Positions 1 to 10,985 of a stretch of DNA of 64,000 nucleotides are shown piece after piece (within the stretch, counting starts at the first letter, position 1; each line of letters begins with the position of its first letter). The DNA comes from Serripes groenlandicus (taxonomy: Eukaryota > Mollusca > Bivalvia > Cardiida > Cardiidae), in NCBI GenBank assembly GCA_031761405.1, contig JASEVX010000003.1, forward strand, positions 18,376,489-18,440,488, read 5' to 3'. The position numbers and the translations under genes were made by a program. The notes under the pieces were generated by a model. That model worked only from the letters and a program-made list of their open reading frames with translations, did not search any database and was not told the origin of the DNA.

Positions 1-189
1 AGGGAAAGATGGGGAAATTTTAAATGTTATTTTATTGTTTACCTTGTTGTCGAGATTATTATAAGCTTCAGCGGCTCTGGTCCGTTTCATCAGTTTGTTT
101 TACATACGACGCTGTTGGTGGTCCTACATTCAAAAACTGAGTTTTTCCAGCTCTTATTTTTTAATTAATTTATAAAATTATTTACACTC

Positions 190-935
190 TTTCCATTATG
201 ACTTTTTCAGGCTGCCTTTTCAATAGCTCTATCACTCTTTGTGAAAAGAAGTATTTACGAATGTTGGTTATACAGTGGCATTTATACAGTTTCTTATTCC
301 GTTGTACTGTAGGGTTGGTAGTCCAAGTTCCCTGAGTTTGTCTGGGTACTTTTTCTTTTAAGTAATGTTATTAATTTTTATCTCACATTTTTATATTTTC
401 TAGTAGTATGTTTCCTTTTTTGTTAATTAACGCCCAGGTTCAGTTTCCATATTCTAAATTTGGTATAACTAGGCTTTTATACAGAACTAGTAACATTTCC
501 TTGTTCATATGGGTAAAAGATCGTTTAATGATGCCGAGCATTTGATTTGCCCTTTTTTACTTTTATATTTTAATATGCTGTTAACTTCGATACCTTTGTC
601 CTTTTCTTCAGTAGTTTTTAATAATATTTTGAATAAGTCTAGTTGGTAGATGTAGGTGTTTCTTACATTTGTTTTTCTTTAAATCTTAGGAGCCACATAT
701 TGGACCATTTGATTAGATTTACATCTTTTTGTGTGTGTTCCTTATCGTTAAATTGTTGAGAGAAATGTTGTGTCTTCGGAAAATAGTTTAGCTGAAATTG
801 GTTACCACTTCTGGGTGGTCGTTTATATAGATAGTGAACAACACTGCCTTGAGGGATACCATTTATTAAAGGCGGAAAATGTTTTCTGCCGTAGCTGGCC
901 CCTACACAACTTACTCCCCTTTCTTTGGTCCACAT
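190..935 (-). pseudogene. Decayed CR1-like non-LTR retrotransposon reverse transcriptase fragment
   Basis: Reading the minus strand, the frame at 935-663 gives a GIPQGS motif (RT motif B) and then a stretch DVNLIKWSNMWLLRF that matches the region after the catalytic box in CR1-like elements. After a frame change, about 552-190 gives ANQMLGIIKRSFTHMNKEM, YKSLVIPNLEYGN and, near the end, FFSQRVIELL, which correspond in order to the conserved C-terminal part of CR1-type RTs. Internal stops and frame changes show it is dead. The aspartate box is not recognisable. The element is 5' truncated; a TTAA MITE begins 25 bp beyond its upstream edge. The motifs are seen; the CR1-like family name is from recall and could equally be a related LINE clade. 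Confidence 0.75.
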
Positions 936-959
936 CCCCGTTGTACGTCGCGATATTCA

Positions 960-1189
960 TTAACCCGTTCCCTCATACGACAATTCTGCAGCAGACGACT
1001 TTGAACTTATTTTGTCAAAACATAGAAAATCTCCATAATTGAATGGATAACCTATGACAAAAAGTGGAAAACATTGTGGCAAAAGGAGAAATTGCACGTT
1101 TTGTGCAATTTCTTCTTTTGTCACTATGTTTTCAAAAAGCCGTCTGCTGCAGAGGCGTCATAAAGCGTTTATATGAGGGAAAGGGTTAA
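960..1189. mobile_element. TTAA-hairpin MITE, full-length copy (reference copy)
   Basis: This 230-bp copy has TTAA at both ends and inverted termini (CCCGTTCCCTCATA and TATGAGGGAAAGGG). Inside, CTGCAGCAGACGACTTTG on the left mirrors GCCGTCTGCTGCAG on the right. The centre is a near-perfect palindrome, GTGGCAAAAGGAGAAATTGC facing GCAATTTCTTCTTTTGTCAC. No coding capacity exists. TTAA target plus a CCCTTT-type terminus is the signature of piggyBac-superfamily elements, so I infer a non-autonomous piggyBac MITE. Many further copies follow; they share this plan with two alternative subterminal variants, one with ACAACAAATCTGCAG and one with AGACGCTTTCTGACGCC. Confidence 0.85.
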
Positions 1190-1637
1190 GTCTAAATGCT
1201 TTTTTTCCATCTGCTGATGAACAGTTATGTATATTGCTTATATAAAATGATTGTATTTTGGTTTGAAAATAGTTTGATTTTGAGTCATATTATTGCTGGA
1301 CAATATTTTAGTATTCGTCGTGAATTATCATATTCTGGCGGAGGAAAGATGTCGTGATTTATTCATGTCTAACCAGTTTGCAAAACAACAAAAATCCAAC
1401 TTCAACATATCTGCTGTAAATGCAGGAAACAGCTTCTGCATTTGGGAAAGAGTTTTAACTCTTTCGTCGATACAGTTGACTGTTAGCATCTCTATTGTAA
1501 GGAAAGAGAAAACTACTCCAATTTATTTTTTGCCATTTCTGCTTTCCCCAAAAATGCCTTTGCGTCTACCCTAAGAAAATACTGCCAATTTCGAAGATGT
1601 TGATCACTTTTACTTGGATTTCTTTAAAGCAGACACC

Positions 1638-1802
1638 TTATTCTTTTCCCATATACAGACGATTTTTGAAAACATTGAGTCATAATGAGCAATTTCTCCT
1701 TTTGCCACAATAATTTCAACTTTATTTAATAATTTCCATAGTTTTTACGAAATGTTTCCAAAGTCATCTGCTGCAGATTTGTTGTATGTAGGAAAGTGTT
1801 AA
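1638..1802. mobile_element. TTAA-hairpin MITE, degenerate copy
   Basis: Right end is well preserved (CATCTGCTGCAGATTTG then GTAGGAAAGTGTTAA). The left end is diverged (TTATTCTTTTCCCATATACAG) and the left half of the central palindrome is deleted. Confidence 0.65.
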
Positions 1803-1827
1803 AAGTAGCATGTCAGGGAATCATTTA

Positions 1828-2035
1828 TTAACCCTTTCAATGCTGACATTCTTAAAATTGACATCTCCAGCTTTGCATTTGGAAGAGTTCAAAGCCAATT
1901 TCAGGAATATCAAGAGAAAACTTTGAGTTTGGAGGGCAACAGCATAGAGCAAGGTCTCACAGATTGGATGGACTGGCTGGTCTTGTTCTATACTGGTGCC
2001 ACATGCTTTCAAACAAGAGCGCCTGCTCGTCTGCT
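1828..2035 (+). mobile_element. Left end of a second TTAA/CCCTTT element
   Basis: Begins TTAACCCTTTCAATGCTGAC and continues into sequence unlike the hairpin MITE. I recall similar 'ccctttcaatgctg' termini from bivalve repeats. The right end is not identifiable here, so the end coordinate is a guess. It lies 25 bp after the preceding MITE. Confidence 0.4.
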
Positions 2036-2604
2036 TTTATTCATTTTCATGACTGCATTCCAACATTTACTTCCAAAATGGTTTTGAACTTTTTATTACT
2101 AACTTTGTTGTCACAATTAGCAATATTTACAGAAGTTTCAACATTTCAAAATGATGATCTGGAGTTCAGTACCTATACATTAATAACTACATGTACATTA
2201 AAATACCATTTCTGATTATCACAAAATATAATTCACAAATTACATTTACAACTATTTATCAATGGCCTTTTCTTTAAAGAATGTTGTAGTATGTTTAAAC
2301 TTATGGGACAAAATTGTGTTTATTTAATAAACATTGTTACATATTTAAATTAGAAAAATACATAAAAAGACTGATTGATTGAATAAATAGACATAATTGT
2401 GTGTGGTACTGGTAACACAGGCAGTTCAATAAAGCGAGCGATGCTCTGGGGAACCAGGCATTGCGACCAGTGTAGATTGAAGTCAGCCTGCACACCGCAC
2501 AGTATATGTTTACATTCAATAGCATGGATGCGGAGGCAGACATTTGTTTACAATAATTACACAAATGTTGGTTTTCCTGGCTCACCACTCAAATGTTGCC
2601 TGGT
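2036..2604. other. No gene recognised; possible repeat fragment at 2430-2510
   Basis: AT-rich sequence without a credible frame. The short segment with GCGACCAGTGTAGATTGAAG and CAGCCTGCACACCGCACAG resembles an interspersed bivalve repeat that I recall, but no ends are visible. Confidence 0.35.
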
Positions 2605-3112
2605 TCAAGAGCGTAGTAAATTATTGTGTAATTCAAGAATGTAGTAAATTATTGCGTTATTCAAGAGCGTAGTAAAATATTGTGTAATTCAAGAGTGTAG
2701 TAAATTATTGCGTTATTCAAGAGCGTAGTAAATTATTGTGTAATTCAAGAATGTAGTAAATTATTGCGTTATTCAAGAGCGTAGTAAATTATTGTGTAAT
2801 TCAAGAATGTAGTAAATTATTGCGTTATTCAAGAGCGTAGTAAAATATTGTGTAATTCAAGAGTGTAGTAAATTATTGCGTTATTCAAGAGCGTAGTAAA
2901 TTATTGTGTAATTCAAGAATGTAGTAAATTATTGCGTTATTCAAGAGCGTAGTAAATTATTGTGTAATTCAAGAATGTAGTAAATTATTGCGTTATTCAA
3001 GAGCGTAGTAAATTATTGTGTAATTCAAGAATGTAGTAAATTATTGCGTTATTCAAGAGCGTAGTAAATGATTGTGTTATTCAAGAGTGTAGTACATTAT
3101 TGCATACTCAAG
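2605..3112 (+). repeat. 28/56-bp tandem minisatellite
   Basis: About 18 head-to-tail 28-bp monomers. Two monomer types alternate: one has GAGCGTAGTA with TTGTGTAATTCAA, the other GAATGTAGTA with TTGCGTTATTCAA, giving a 56-bp dimer. The array is contiguous with no spacers. The final two units are more diverged. Confidence 0.92.
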
Positions 3113-3234
3113 AACAAATAAAATTTCATTCTTCCTTGTAACCTGGAAAAGAGCTTGAAATTTAAACATCTTTCAAAGGTCTCAAAAATTTAAAAGAGCA
3201 TGCAGATAAAAATTCTGTTGTAGAATTTGTGTGC

Positions 3235-3463
3235 TTATCCCTTACCCACATACAGCAAATTTGCAGCAGACGACTTTGAAAACATCTTGGCAGAAGTATG
3301 GAAGCTTTCTGCAAATGTAAATATAATTATTTAACAGAGTTGAAAACAGTGTGGCAAAAGGTGAAATTGCTCGTTTTTAGCAATTTCTTCTTGTGTCACA
3401 AAGTTTTCAAAAGTCGTCTACTGCAGAGGCGACATAAAGCGTCTGTATGTGAGAAAGGGTTAA
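3235..3463. mobile_element. TTAA-hairpin MITE, near full-length copy
   Basis: Left terminus TTATCCCTTACCCACATACAG, right terminus TGTGAGAAAGGGTTAA, central palindrome and both CTGCAG/GCAGCAGACGAC subterminal blocks are present. Confidence 0.8.
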
Positions 3464-3756
3464 AATGACTGTTAAAGAGAGAAACATGTAGACATAGTCT
3501 AGACTGCACGAAAGAATACAAAAACATTAAAGACTGCACGAGTAATTGAGGAATTTAATTTCGAATTCAATTAAAAATATTATTCTAAAGAGTACGTCTT
3601 ATTGCTATTTGGTAGTCCTTTTCAGAGTTCACACTGTACTTCACATGTATAAAATTATTCACATTTCTATTGAACTGAAAACATACATGCTGTTATTGCT
3701 TTTTAGGTTTTCAAAATGCAGTGTAGACTGAGAAGGACTAATGAATGTACTTTTAG

Positions 3757-3975
3757 TAACCTTTTCCCACATACACCAAATCTGCAGTAGTCGACTTTGA
3801 AAAAAAATCTCGACTTAAGTATGGACAATCTCCCATTAATGAAAGCGTAATAACTGATTAGAGTTGAAAACATTGTGGCAAATGGACAAATTTCTCAATA
3901 TGAGCAATTTCTCCCTTTGCCACTTTGTTTTCAAAAGTCATCTTCAGCAGACAAATCCGTCACTGGGAAAGGTTA
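3757..3975. mobile_element. TTAA-hairpin MITE copy
   Basis: Left terminus TAACCTTTTCCCACATACAC and central palindrome (TGTGGCAAATGGACAAATTT against AATTTCTCCCTTTGCCAC) are clear. The right end reads CACTGGGAAAGGTTAG, with a mutated TTAA. Confidence 0.75.
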
Positions 3976-4152
3976 GGGTACGTTTCTCATCCCAGAAGGC
4001 GAGTGCATTGTAAATGTAACCTTTGACATAATGGGTCAGACAGATATTTATAGATCTTTGGTGAAATACATTTGTACATAACAAATATATTTAAAAGAAA
4101 TGCTTTAATACATATAAATGATTGTGAACTAGCATGATTGTGCACGGAGTCA

Positions 4153-4256
4153 CCCATTAACCAGGTACAGATGACATTTAACGCCTCTACAGCAGACTAC
4201 TTTTGAAAGTGATAAATATTTAGCAATTTTTTCTCTTGCCCACTATATTTCGACTC
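4153..4256. mobile_element. TTAA-hairpin MITE, partial
   Basis: CATTAACC, then ACGCCTCTACAGCAGACTAC and a degenerate central segment. The right half is missing. Confidence 0.4.
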
Positions 4257-4259
4257 ATC

Positions 4260-5585
4260 ATCCAATTCATACAATAACTTTTCCAGAAATGTATTTTTTA
4301 AGTATAAAACAAGTTTTTTATAAAAAGTTGTGTTTTTTTACAATACATTTGGACGATATGATCTAGTACAAAGTTATTAAAGTTCTAAAGTTCAAATTTT
4401 CATTTCAATATAATACATGTGAAACAAACAGTTTTTAGAAAACAATTTGGTGCAAACAACATTGATTATTTTTGAAAACATTGTGAGCAGTGTCCCAATG
4501 TTTCCCATAACAATTATATTTCCATGAAGTGTCTATAGTTTACTGCATCTTTTTTCCGGTGAGTTTAGCCATTGTTTAATATTGCTGTTTCGCCTCAAAC
4601 AGTGGTTCTCCTCCTGCAGCCGTGGACATGTCACCTTTATACTGTCCGCAACTGGCTAGACCATTTGCCTGAAATATTATATTCATGTATGATTATTAGT
4701 CATGGAACACCGGACACTGTTTCTTTGAAGCAAAGTTGAAAAGGGGCCATAACACAAACATCCAAAATTGGTGCATTGTAACTATATGTTCTGTATTTTA
4801 TGGTCTTAACACTCGTCAACAAGGGGCATTACTAAATAATAATAATTAAAGCCAGACTTATGCGACTTGGTATCGACATGTGTATTGTTCCTAAGAACAT
4901 ATGCACCAAATGTTGAACCTGTTTTGAGTAATGAGGTAAGGTTAAAGACGCAGTCGACTACGCCAACTGTATCACAATAGCCCGACTTTCTTTCTTCGAA
5001 AGAAGGGCTAAACATGATCTAAATCAGTCAACCCTTGCATAAGTTATGGTCAGGTCGTTGTTGTTTTTTGCAAGTTCTAAGTTCTAAAGGGGACATATCT
5101 CCATCTATTATTTGTGGTTTGTGACAAAAGTTGAACTTGACCTGTATTTTAATGTCTTAACCTGTATACCAAAAATTATTGAATAAATCAATCAACCTTT
5201 TCAGAGCTTGAATGAGTTCTAGCACAAAGTAAAAATCAAAGCGCTGAAAGCGCTGGTGGTATAGGGGCATATGTAAGTTGAAAACATATGGCATAGATCA
5301 TATGGACAAACATTGTTGAAACAATGAAACAATAACCTTTAAACAAACCAAACCAAAAATGTTTGAAGCAACACATATTGCCTGCCAATAACATATACCT
5401 CATTTGTCAAAGTTTTACCCTTTTCTTGTATAAACAAAATATCGAAGGACAAACGATTGACAAAAAAAAACGAGCAGCTACCCTTAATTAAACTATTTCT
5501 AGTTCAGAAATCACTAAAGATCCACAATGTATATTGTAATCATGCTGATAAATGAAAGACAATTGAAAGCATGATAGAGTTATGT
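4260..5585. other. No gene recognised
   Basis: AT-rich intergenic DNA. Phrases such as AAAGGGGACATATCTCCAT near 5075 look like worn interspersed repeats, but no termini or frame can be supported. Confidence 0.4.
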
Positions 5586-5589
5586 TTCT

Positions 5590-6050
5590 TTTGCACTGCA
5601 CAATTGCAGCTCTGAGTTTCCTATACACCAAGTCTTAAATTGATATATTGGACATATATTGAGACAATAACCGAAGAAATGAAAAAATAAATTGAGTTTA
5701 CACCTAAAAAACAGATTAGATTAAGTACAAAGCTTGGGGAAGCACTCATTAACGAAAAAGGGAATTTCAAGGAACGCATGTGTTGCATATAATAAGTGAG
5801 AACATGGAAAGACAAAAATATACACACTCCAAACGCAGCATGCTAAATTTATGATAATGGTGCACTGCAAATCTGTAGGTCATAAGTTACCTACAAACCA
5901 AGTTTGAAATTGATACAATGAAAGTTAATTGAGACAATCGCTGAACTAAATAAGGAAAAATGGAGATAACTGAAAAAACAGACCAGAGTTATGTACCTAG
6001 TACTTTGCCGTTCTCCTGATCACACGGTATAAGTGTGACCACTTTGAAAT
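5590..6050 (+). repeat. Two-copy degenerate repeat of about 270 bp
   Basis: Segments 5590-5810 and 5860-6050 align over their length: both contain a GCACTGCA...TGCAG start, CACCAAGTCTTAAATTGATA or ACCAAGTTTGAAATTGATAC, then TTGAGACAAT and a matching A-rich end. The family is not recognised. Confidence 0.6.
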
Positions 6051-6079
6051 AAATCTGCCATACAGAAACAACGTGTTAA

Positions 6080-6200
6080 CCAATACATGCAATCCATGAC
6101 GGACGGACGAATGCACATTCAGGCAGACAGCCGGCCGGACGCCGGATTATACCTCCAAGCTTTACAGACAGAGACAACTCATAAAGTATTGATTACAGAA
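6080..6200. repeat. Fragment of an interspersed repeat with GACGGACGGACG and CCGGCCGGACGCC
   Basis: The GC-rich stretch of repeated GACGG/CCGG words in AT-rich DNA resembles the terminal region of common bivalve repeats. Boundaries are not defined. Confidence 0.35.
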
Positions 6201-6499
6201 GACTGGTTCGATGCGTCAAAACACGTCAGCTTAGATTATGGTATTTGTAAAGTATTTGCAATTTAATTGTATCTCCGAAACGGGACCGGACCGTCAAGGT
6301 TAATTTTCAAAAACCTATTTAGACTACATTTCTAGTTTATTTGTCAACAGATACATCTAGGACTATATTACACGTTGATGAACGTTGAGTCTTCAATTAA
6401 CGCAAATGCATATACATTATAATTTTAGTCCCAAAATCGCTAGAAGCTTCTCAATTATAAAATAAATAATGACCTTGCGGTTATAACTCGGATGTGTTG

Positions 6500-6729
6500 A
6501 CAATTTCGGCCAAATTTCTTTCCAACGTTTGACAAAAGTCAATGCGACATGCGTCATTCGTCTTTCACCAAATGGGCTAAGTCTATGTGGAAACGCAGCC
6601 AGTTGCTTAGGAAGATTGTTGTGAGGAGTACTGGTTTGAGAAAACCAGGAAATACATTTGTAGGTGAACTGGCCGCCGTGATATGACTGAAGAAATGTTA
6701 AAAACGGCGTTAAACCCCAATCAATCAAT
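6500..6729 (+). mobile_element. RUDI-like SINE, 5' truncated
   Basis: The 3' part carries the conserved core GGCCGCCGTGATATGACTGA, then AAAAACGGCGTTAAACCCC and an ATCAATCA-type tail. Upstream, TTTGACAAAAGTCAATGCGACA is shared with the SINE at 52079. No tRNA A/B box head is present. The minus-strand frame across it is chance. Family name from recall of molluscan V-SINEs. Confidence 0.7.
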
Positions 6730-6954
6730 GTTGAAATTAACTTATCTATAATTTGTAGATTTAATTTCTATTTCCTAGTAGGGTCTACATACAGCGACAC
6801 ATGAGAATATTCAACACAAAACGCGACCTGTTTTACCAACAATTCCCCAGTAGCGGCGAGACCGTTTGTAACATTATTTCATGGCATGTATACACAGTAG
6901 GACCTCTCTCTCTCTTTGGACGAATTATGTTGTAACACGTTTGTTTACAGTAAT

Positions 6955-7870
6955 CCTTAACCTTGACCACATAGACTAAATATACAGCAAACAACATTGA
7001 ACTAAGGCATAACTATTGACCTGAATTAATAAAAGTATGATTTTGAATAGTGATGAAAACATTGTGGAAAAAGACAAACTTGTTGATTATCATTCATCTG
7101 TTAAGGTTAGTCAAATGTGTCTAAAAGGGGCAAAGGTTAAAATAATAACTGTAGACAAATGATTTCGTTATCTAGGTTATAGAAACAAATTGATTCATGT
7201 TTCAAAGCATTGTTTGAAAAGGAGGAATTGCTCATTGTCAGCAATTGCTCCGTTTGCAAATATACTTTCAACATTTGTTTGTAACTAAGTAGCTATAACG
7301 GGAACGGTTCAACCCTTTCCCGCTTACAGTCGCTTTTTGACGCATGTGCAGCAGACGGCTGCATAATTGTTTATCATGACCCATTTCCTCTTTTTCCACA
7401 AAGGTTTCAACTATATATCTTTCCCCTTTATGTAAGGCAAAATTGCTCGTAATCATTCATCTCTAGCATGTTATTCAAAATGTGTCCGGAAGGGAGAAAG
7501 AGGGAAAGAACGTCCATAGTAAAACGTTTAAATATGAAAAGAATTAATTTGAAACGTGTTTGAAAGCATTGTGTGAAAAGGAGGAATTGCTCATTGTCAG
7601 CAATAGCTCCATTTTCAACAATATTTTTTAAATATTCGAACGGTTATAGTATCACGGAAAGGGTTCCGCTTCCATGGGGAGGATGTAACCATTGTCCGCC
7701 TACAGACGCTTACAGACGCATGTGCAGCAGACGACAATCGAAAACATTGTGACAAAAGGGGAAATTGCTTTTCGTAGGCAATTTCTACTTTTGCCACAAT
7801 GGTTTCAACTCCTTTCAATAATTTTATTTACAGTGCTTTGCACATTTCTCTATAAGTCGACTGTTGTAAA
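6955..7870. mobile_element. Cluster of degenerate, partly overlapping TTAA-hairpin MITEs
   Basis: At least four copies or halves: about 6955-7140 (CCTTAACCTTGACCACATAG to GGGGCAAAGGTTAA), 7190-7312, 7311-7450 (CAACCCTTTCCCGCTTACAG), 7555-7672 (central palindrome then GGAAAGGGTT) and 7690-7865 (CCGCCTACAGACGC, GCAGCAGACGAC, central palindrome). Repeated phrases AGGAGGAATTGCTCATTGTC at 7221 and 7581 indicate a local duplication rather than independent insertions. Confidence 0.6.
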
Positions 7871-8089
7871 CTAATGGGATCACAGAACGGTCGACGTTAC
7901 CTCACACTACTGACATTGAGGTCAACCATAGTTCAGAGTGTGTTTCATTCATAGAAACCATTTTGTCTCATAAATTTATGCAAGCGGAGGGTTTCGTGAT
8001 TCGGTCGAACCAATGAAATCGTTGAAAAGGCAGATTATAACCAATCAAAACTCGATTTTGGTGTAGGTATACACATGTGGACTGTGGTT

Positions 8090-8225
8090 GCAGCTTTAAT
8101 CCGACTTTTCGAAAGCAGCTTCGCTATGGGATAGTGGCGAAACGCCCCTATCCCAACCAACAGACTGACAGACAAACTCACTCCTATATACCATGCTAAA
8201 CTTCTTTGTTGGGGTATATTTAATA
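8090..8225. repeat. End of an interspersed repeat (AGACTGACAGACAAACTC...GGGGTATATT)
   Basis: The stretch ending CTCCTATATACCATGCTAAA then TTTGTTGGGGTATA resembles the 3' end of bivalve interspersed elements I recall. Start is not defined. Confidence 0.4.
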
Positions 8226-8551
8226 TATATCGGCTAATAATTTAATATCAATGAAGTAAAATCCTTTTCCAAACAACAAAATTTAATATGTAGCTAAACA
8301 TTTTGAAAATATTTAGACAACATATGAAAGGAATTAAAATAGATTGAGGGTGGAATCTTCCTCAGACTGCCCGCCAGGTAAAAACACAATTCCTGTAAAT
8401 CAAATTGTAACATTATCAGAGCTTAAAATAAGGAGCATTTTTAATATGCTTAATTCCTGCAGCTGATGTTATTTAATTAATTAGCCTCACCGTGCAGACT
8501 AACTATTTGTGGAGCAAAATGCCTGAAACAACTCTAATTCCTATATATACA

Positions 8552-8719
8552 TACAGTCAAACCTGTGCTAAAGACCACCTTTATTGAGCAATTTCCTGTT
8601 TATAGCAATCACACTTCATAATTTCATAACTACCCATTTTCTGCAGAAAAGACCTTCTGTGAACAAAGACCAAATGGTTCTCTTCCCGTGGGTGGTCTTT
8701 AAACACAGGATTGACTGTA
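8552..8719. mobile_element. Mariner-type MITE with TA target duplication
   Basis: CAGTCAAACCTGTGCTAAAG at 8554 is matched in inverted orientation by CTTTAAACACAGGATTGACTG ending at 8717, with ACCACC/GGTGG extending the stem to about 30 bp. TA flanks both ends (8552-8553, 8718-8719). CAGT termini plus TA duplication fit the Tc1/mariner superfamily. Only 164 bp long, so non-autonomous. The small frame inside is chance. Confidence 0.75.
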
Positions 8720-9068
8720 TACTACAAAACATCCCGCCCTCTGGTGCCAATGTTTTAAAGTTTAAAATTTAAACCAATCAAATATTTCAATACCTTTTGC
8801 ATGGAGTTTCAAAAAGTCTTAAGATTGATTTTCATGTGACTTGGAATGAGACAAAGAGTATCATCTTACCAGGAACAGATGCTGGTACCCCTCAACTCAA
8901 TGCTGCCACTGTAGCCTGACCATTTTGTTCATGAGTGTATTTCTTTGTACAGCTTTGACCTGCAGTTACCATGTTGGGTTTAAGCAGGGTACCTTCCAGA
9001 TACACATGGTGATCACTGAGAGCTTTGTAAGTAAATGCAAGCACCTGCGCGAAGAGAAAGTTTACTTT

Positions 9069-9295
9069 TTTCCCACATGCAGACTAATACATTTTGACAC
9101 ATCTGCAGTAGACAACTTTGGATTTATTTTACTTTTGCTACAGAGAGTTTTCATATCTTTACCTCAATTTATTTTTTGTCTGTGGGAAAAAGTTGATAAT
9201 TCTTGGAGTTTCTTTTACCATATAATAAATCCCTGCAGTCGACACTTTTGAACAGAACAGCAATTTCTCCCATTTCCATTATAAACTGTCTGCTA
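9069..9295. mobile_element. TTAA-hairpin MITE, degenerate copy
   Basis: TTTTTTCCCACATGCAGAC, ACATCTGCAGTAGACAACTT and, further on, CAGCAATTTCTCCCATTTCC mark a worn copy. The termini have lost TTAA on the left. Confidence 0.5.
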
Positions 9296-9296
9296 C

Positions 9297-9872
9297 TTAA
9301 CCCTTTTTCTCATATAGAGGCATTTTGATTCATCTGCAGCATACAACTTTTGACAACATTTGACAAAAGGAGAAGTGATTTATTATGATCCTTTTGCCGT
9401 TTTGTTACAATATTTTCAAATCTTTTCACTATGTATGTTGTTATTTTTACAGATGTTCCATGTTTTTACTTAGATGAGCAACCCTGTGGTCTTGTGGAAA
9501 ATGCATTAGACTGTCAAATCCTGGTCTGGATTGTTATGAGTTGTGTTATGTTTCTCCCACTCAACTAGAGGTTAAGTACTGGTCCTTTCAAGGAAAAAGT
9601 GCCTTGCTTGTATCGGTGCTATACAGTGAGCACGTTAAAGATCCAATGGATCTTTTCGGAAAGAGCTAAGGTAACGCACCTAGACTCCATTGTACCTAAC
9701 TCTGTCTCTTGAATTTATTTGCACCTGTCAGATGCGTGTACACTATCGAATTGGCCTATATAAGTTAAAAAGCTTATGCTCGATCGGAGCAATTGATCTC
9801 TATAATTATATATATATATATATATGATGTCAAAGTAGCCTGCTGCAGATTGGTTGTATGCAGGAAAGGGAT
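9297..9872. mobile_element. TTAA-hairpin MITE split by a SINE-like insertion
   Basis: Left half runs from CTTAACCCTTTTTCTCATAT to about 9476. The right half resumes at 9826 with GATGTCAAAGTAGCCTGCTG and ends TGCAGGAAAGGGATT at 9872. The two halves are co-linear with intact copies once the insert is removed. Confidence 0.75.
9477..9825 (+). mobile_element. SINE-like insertion with AT-repeat tail
   Basis: About 350 bp inserted in a MITE, bounded by GATG at 9473-9476 and 9826-9829 as a possible short target duplication. It begins CCTGTGGTCTTGTGGAAAAT, which is A-box-like, and has a weak B-box-like TGGATTGTTATGAGTT. It ends in a (TA)n tail at about 9805-9825. The phrase GTGAGCACGTTAAAGATCC recalls a bivalve SINE body. 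No coding capacity. Confidence 0.5.
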
Positions 9873-10084
9873 TGGAAGTCTATATTAAGGTGTTCTTTCA
9901 AAACCTCTTTAAGATCCATTTTATAAAGGCATTGCTAAAATAAGGTCACTAAAAGTAGCCTATCTGTTCTGTAACTTTCTGGGCTGTCTCAAGGTCATGA
10001 TCGCCATCACACAGAATTTCGGGCTCCACTATGGGCACAAGACCATTCTAAAAAGAAAAAGATCAGATCATTTCTGACACTGGC

Positions 10085-10291
10085 TCTTTCCAGTCTGTAA
10101 AGGTATTTTGACACTACACAGAGCACCACATTTGAAGGCATTGTTACAAAAGGCAAAATTTCTCCATTTGCCACAGTGAATATTTACTCCATTCAATAAT
10201 CATACTATCATTTATAGAGATTTTCTATTTTTTGAACTTGATAATTTCAAAGTTGTCTACTGCAGATTTGTTGTATGTGGGAAAGCATTAA
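10085..10291. mobile_element. TTAA-hairpin MITE, right half well preserved
   Basis: AAAGGCAAAATTTCTCCATTTGCC is a shortened central palindrome. The right end reads CTACTGCAGATTTG then TGTGGGAAAGCATTAA. Left terminus CTCTTTCCAGTCTGTAAAG is diverged. Confidence 0.6.
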
Positions 10292-10800
10292 AACAAGATC
10301 AACATCTACAAGACATTGACTATTCTGAACAATTAAACATACAGATTTCCCACAAAAATTGAATCTGAAATGCAAGTGCAAAATGCCCTTGTTATTTCAC
10401 CAATTTAAAATAATTTGAATGTGCTTTTCTATTTGGAACTTTTCTACCAAATGATAATAAATTTAGGAATGCTTTTTTGAAACTTTTTCAACCAAATAAC
10501 ATGGCTTGAACAATTTAAGAAGGTCACCTAAGAGATCCTTCTGCCAAATTATATTGAAACCACCCAAGTGTTTTCAGAACAGAAGATTTTTCTTTTATGT
10601 TATTTCCCCGTCTACCAGTCATGTTTTTAAACAAATCAATATGACTTAGTTTACCTAAGAAACAAATATTTGAGCAGAAGAAGTATTTGAATGCGTCTTT
10701 TTACCCCCTTTTAGATGCCAGCTGTTAGCAATGCTTTTCAACCAACAAATATGGTTGAACATTATGGCAATTTGCTGCAACCCGGTCTTAATTTCTGTGC
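10292..10800. other. No gene recognised
   Basis: AT-rich DNA without a credible frame or identifiable repeat boundaries. Confidence 0.45.
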
Positions 10801-10804
10801 AGTT

Positions 10805-10973
10805 GGGTAAGAAGACTACCACAGGGACATTCCTGTGAAATTTGAATAAATGACGATCCACAGGACCATTCATGTGAAGTTTGGTTAGAAGTCCACTAAA
10901 GGAACATTCCTGTGAAATTTGAATAAATGACCACTTAAGGAGCATTCCTGTGAAGTTTGGTTAGAAGACCATC
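10805..10973 (+). repeat. 38-bp minisatellite, small locus
   Basis: About 4.5 units of ACATTCCTGTGAAGTTTG-type sequence. Two unit variants (ending GAATAAAT or GGTTAGAA) alternate strictly, making a 76-bp dimer. The block is followed directly by AGGCCACACCAA (10974-10985), whose reverse complement begins the large array of the same unit at 23882. Minus-strand frames across it are array artefacts. Confidence 0.85.
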
Positions 10974-10985
10974 AGGCCACACCAA

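Noticed and set aside
2605..3112. CRISPR-like regular 28-bp repeat
   Set aside because: The repeats are contiguous with no unique spacers and lie in animal DNA; it is a minisatellite.
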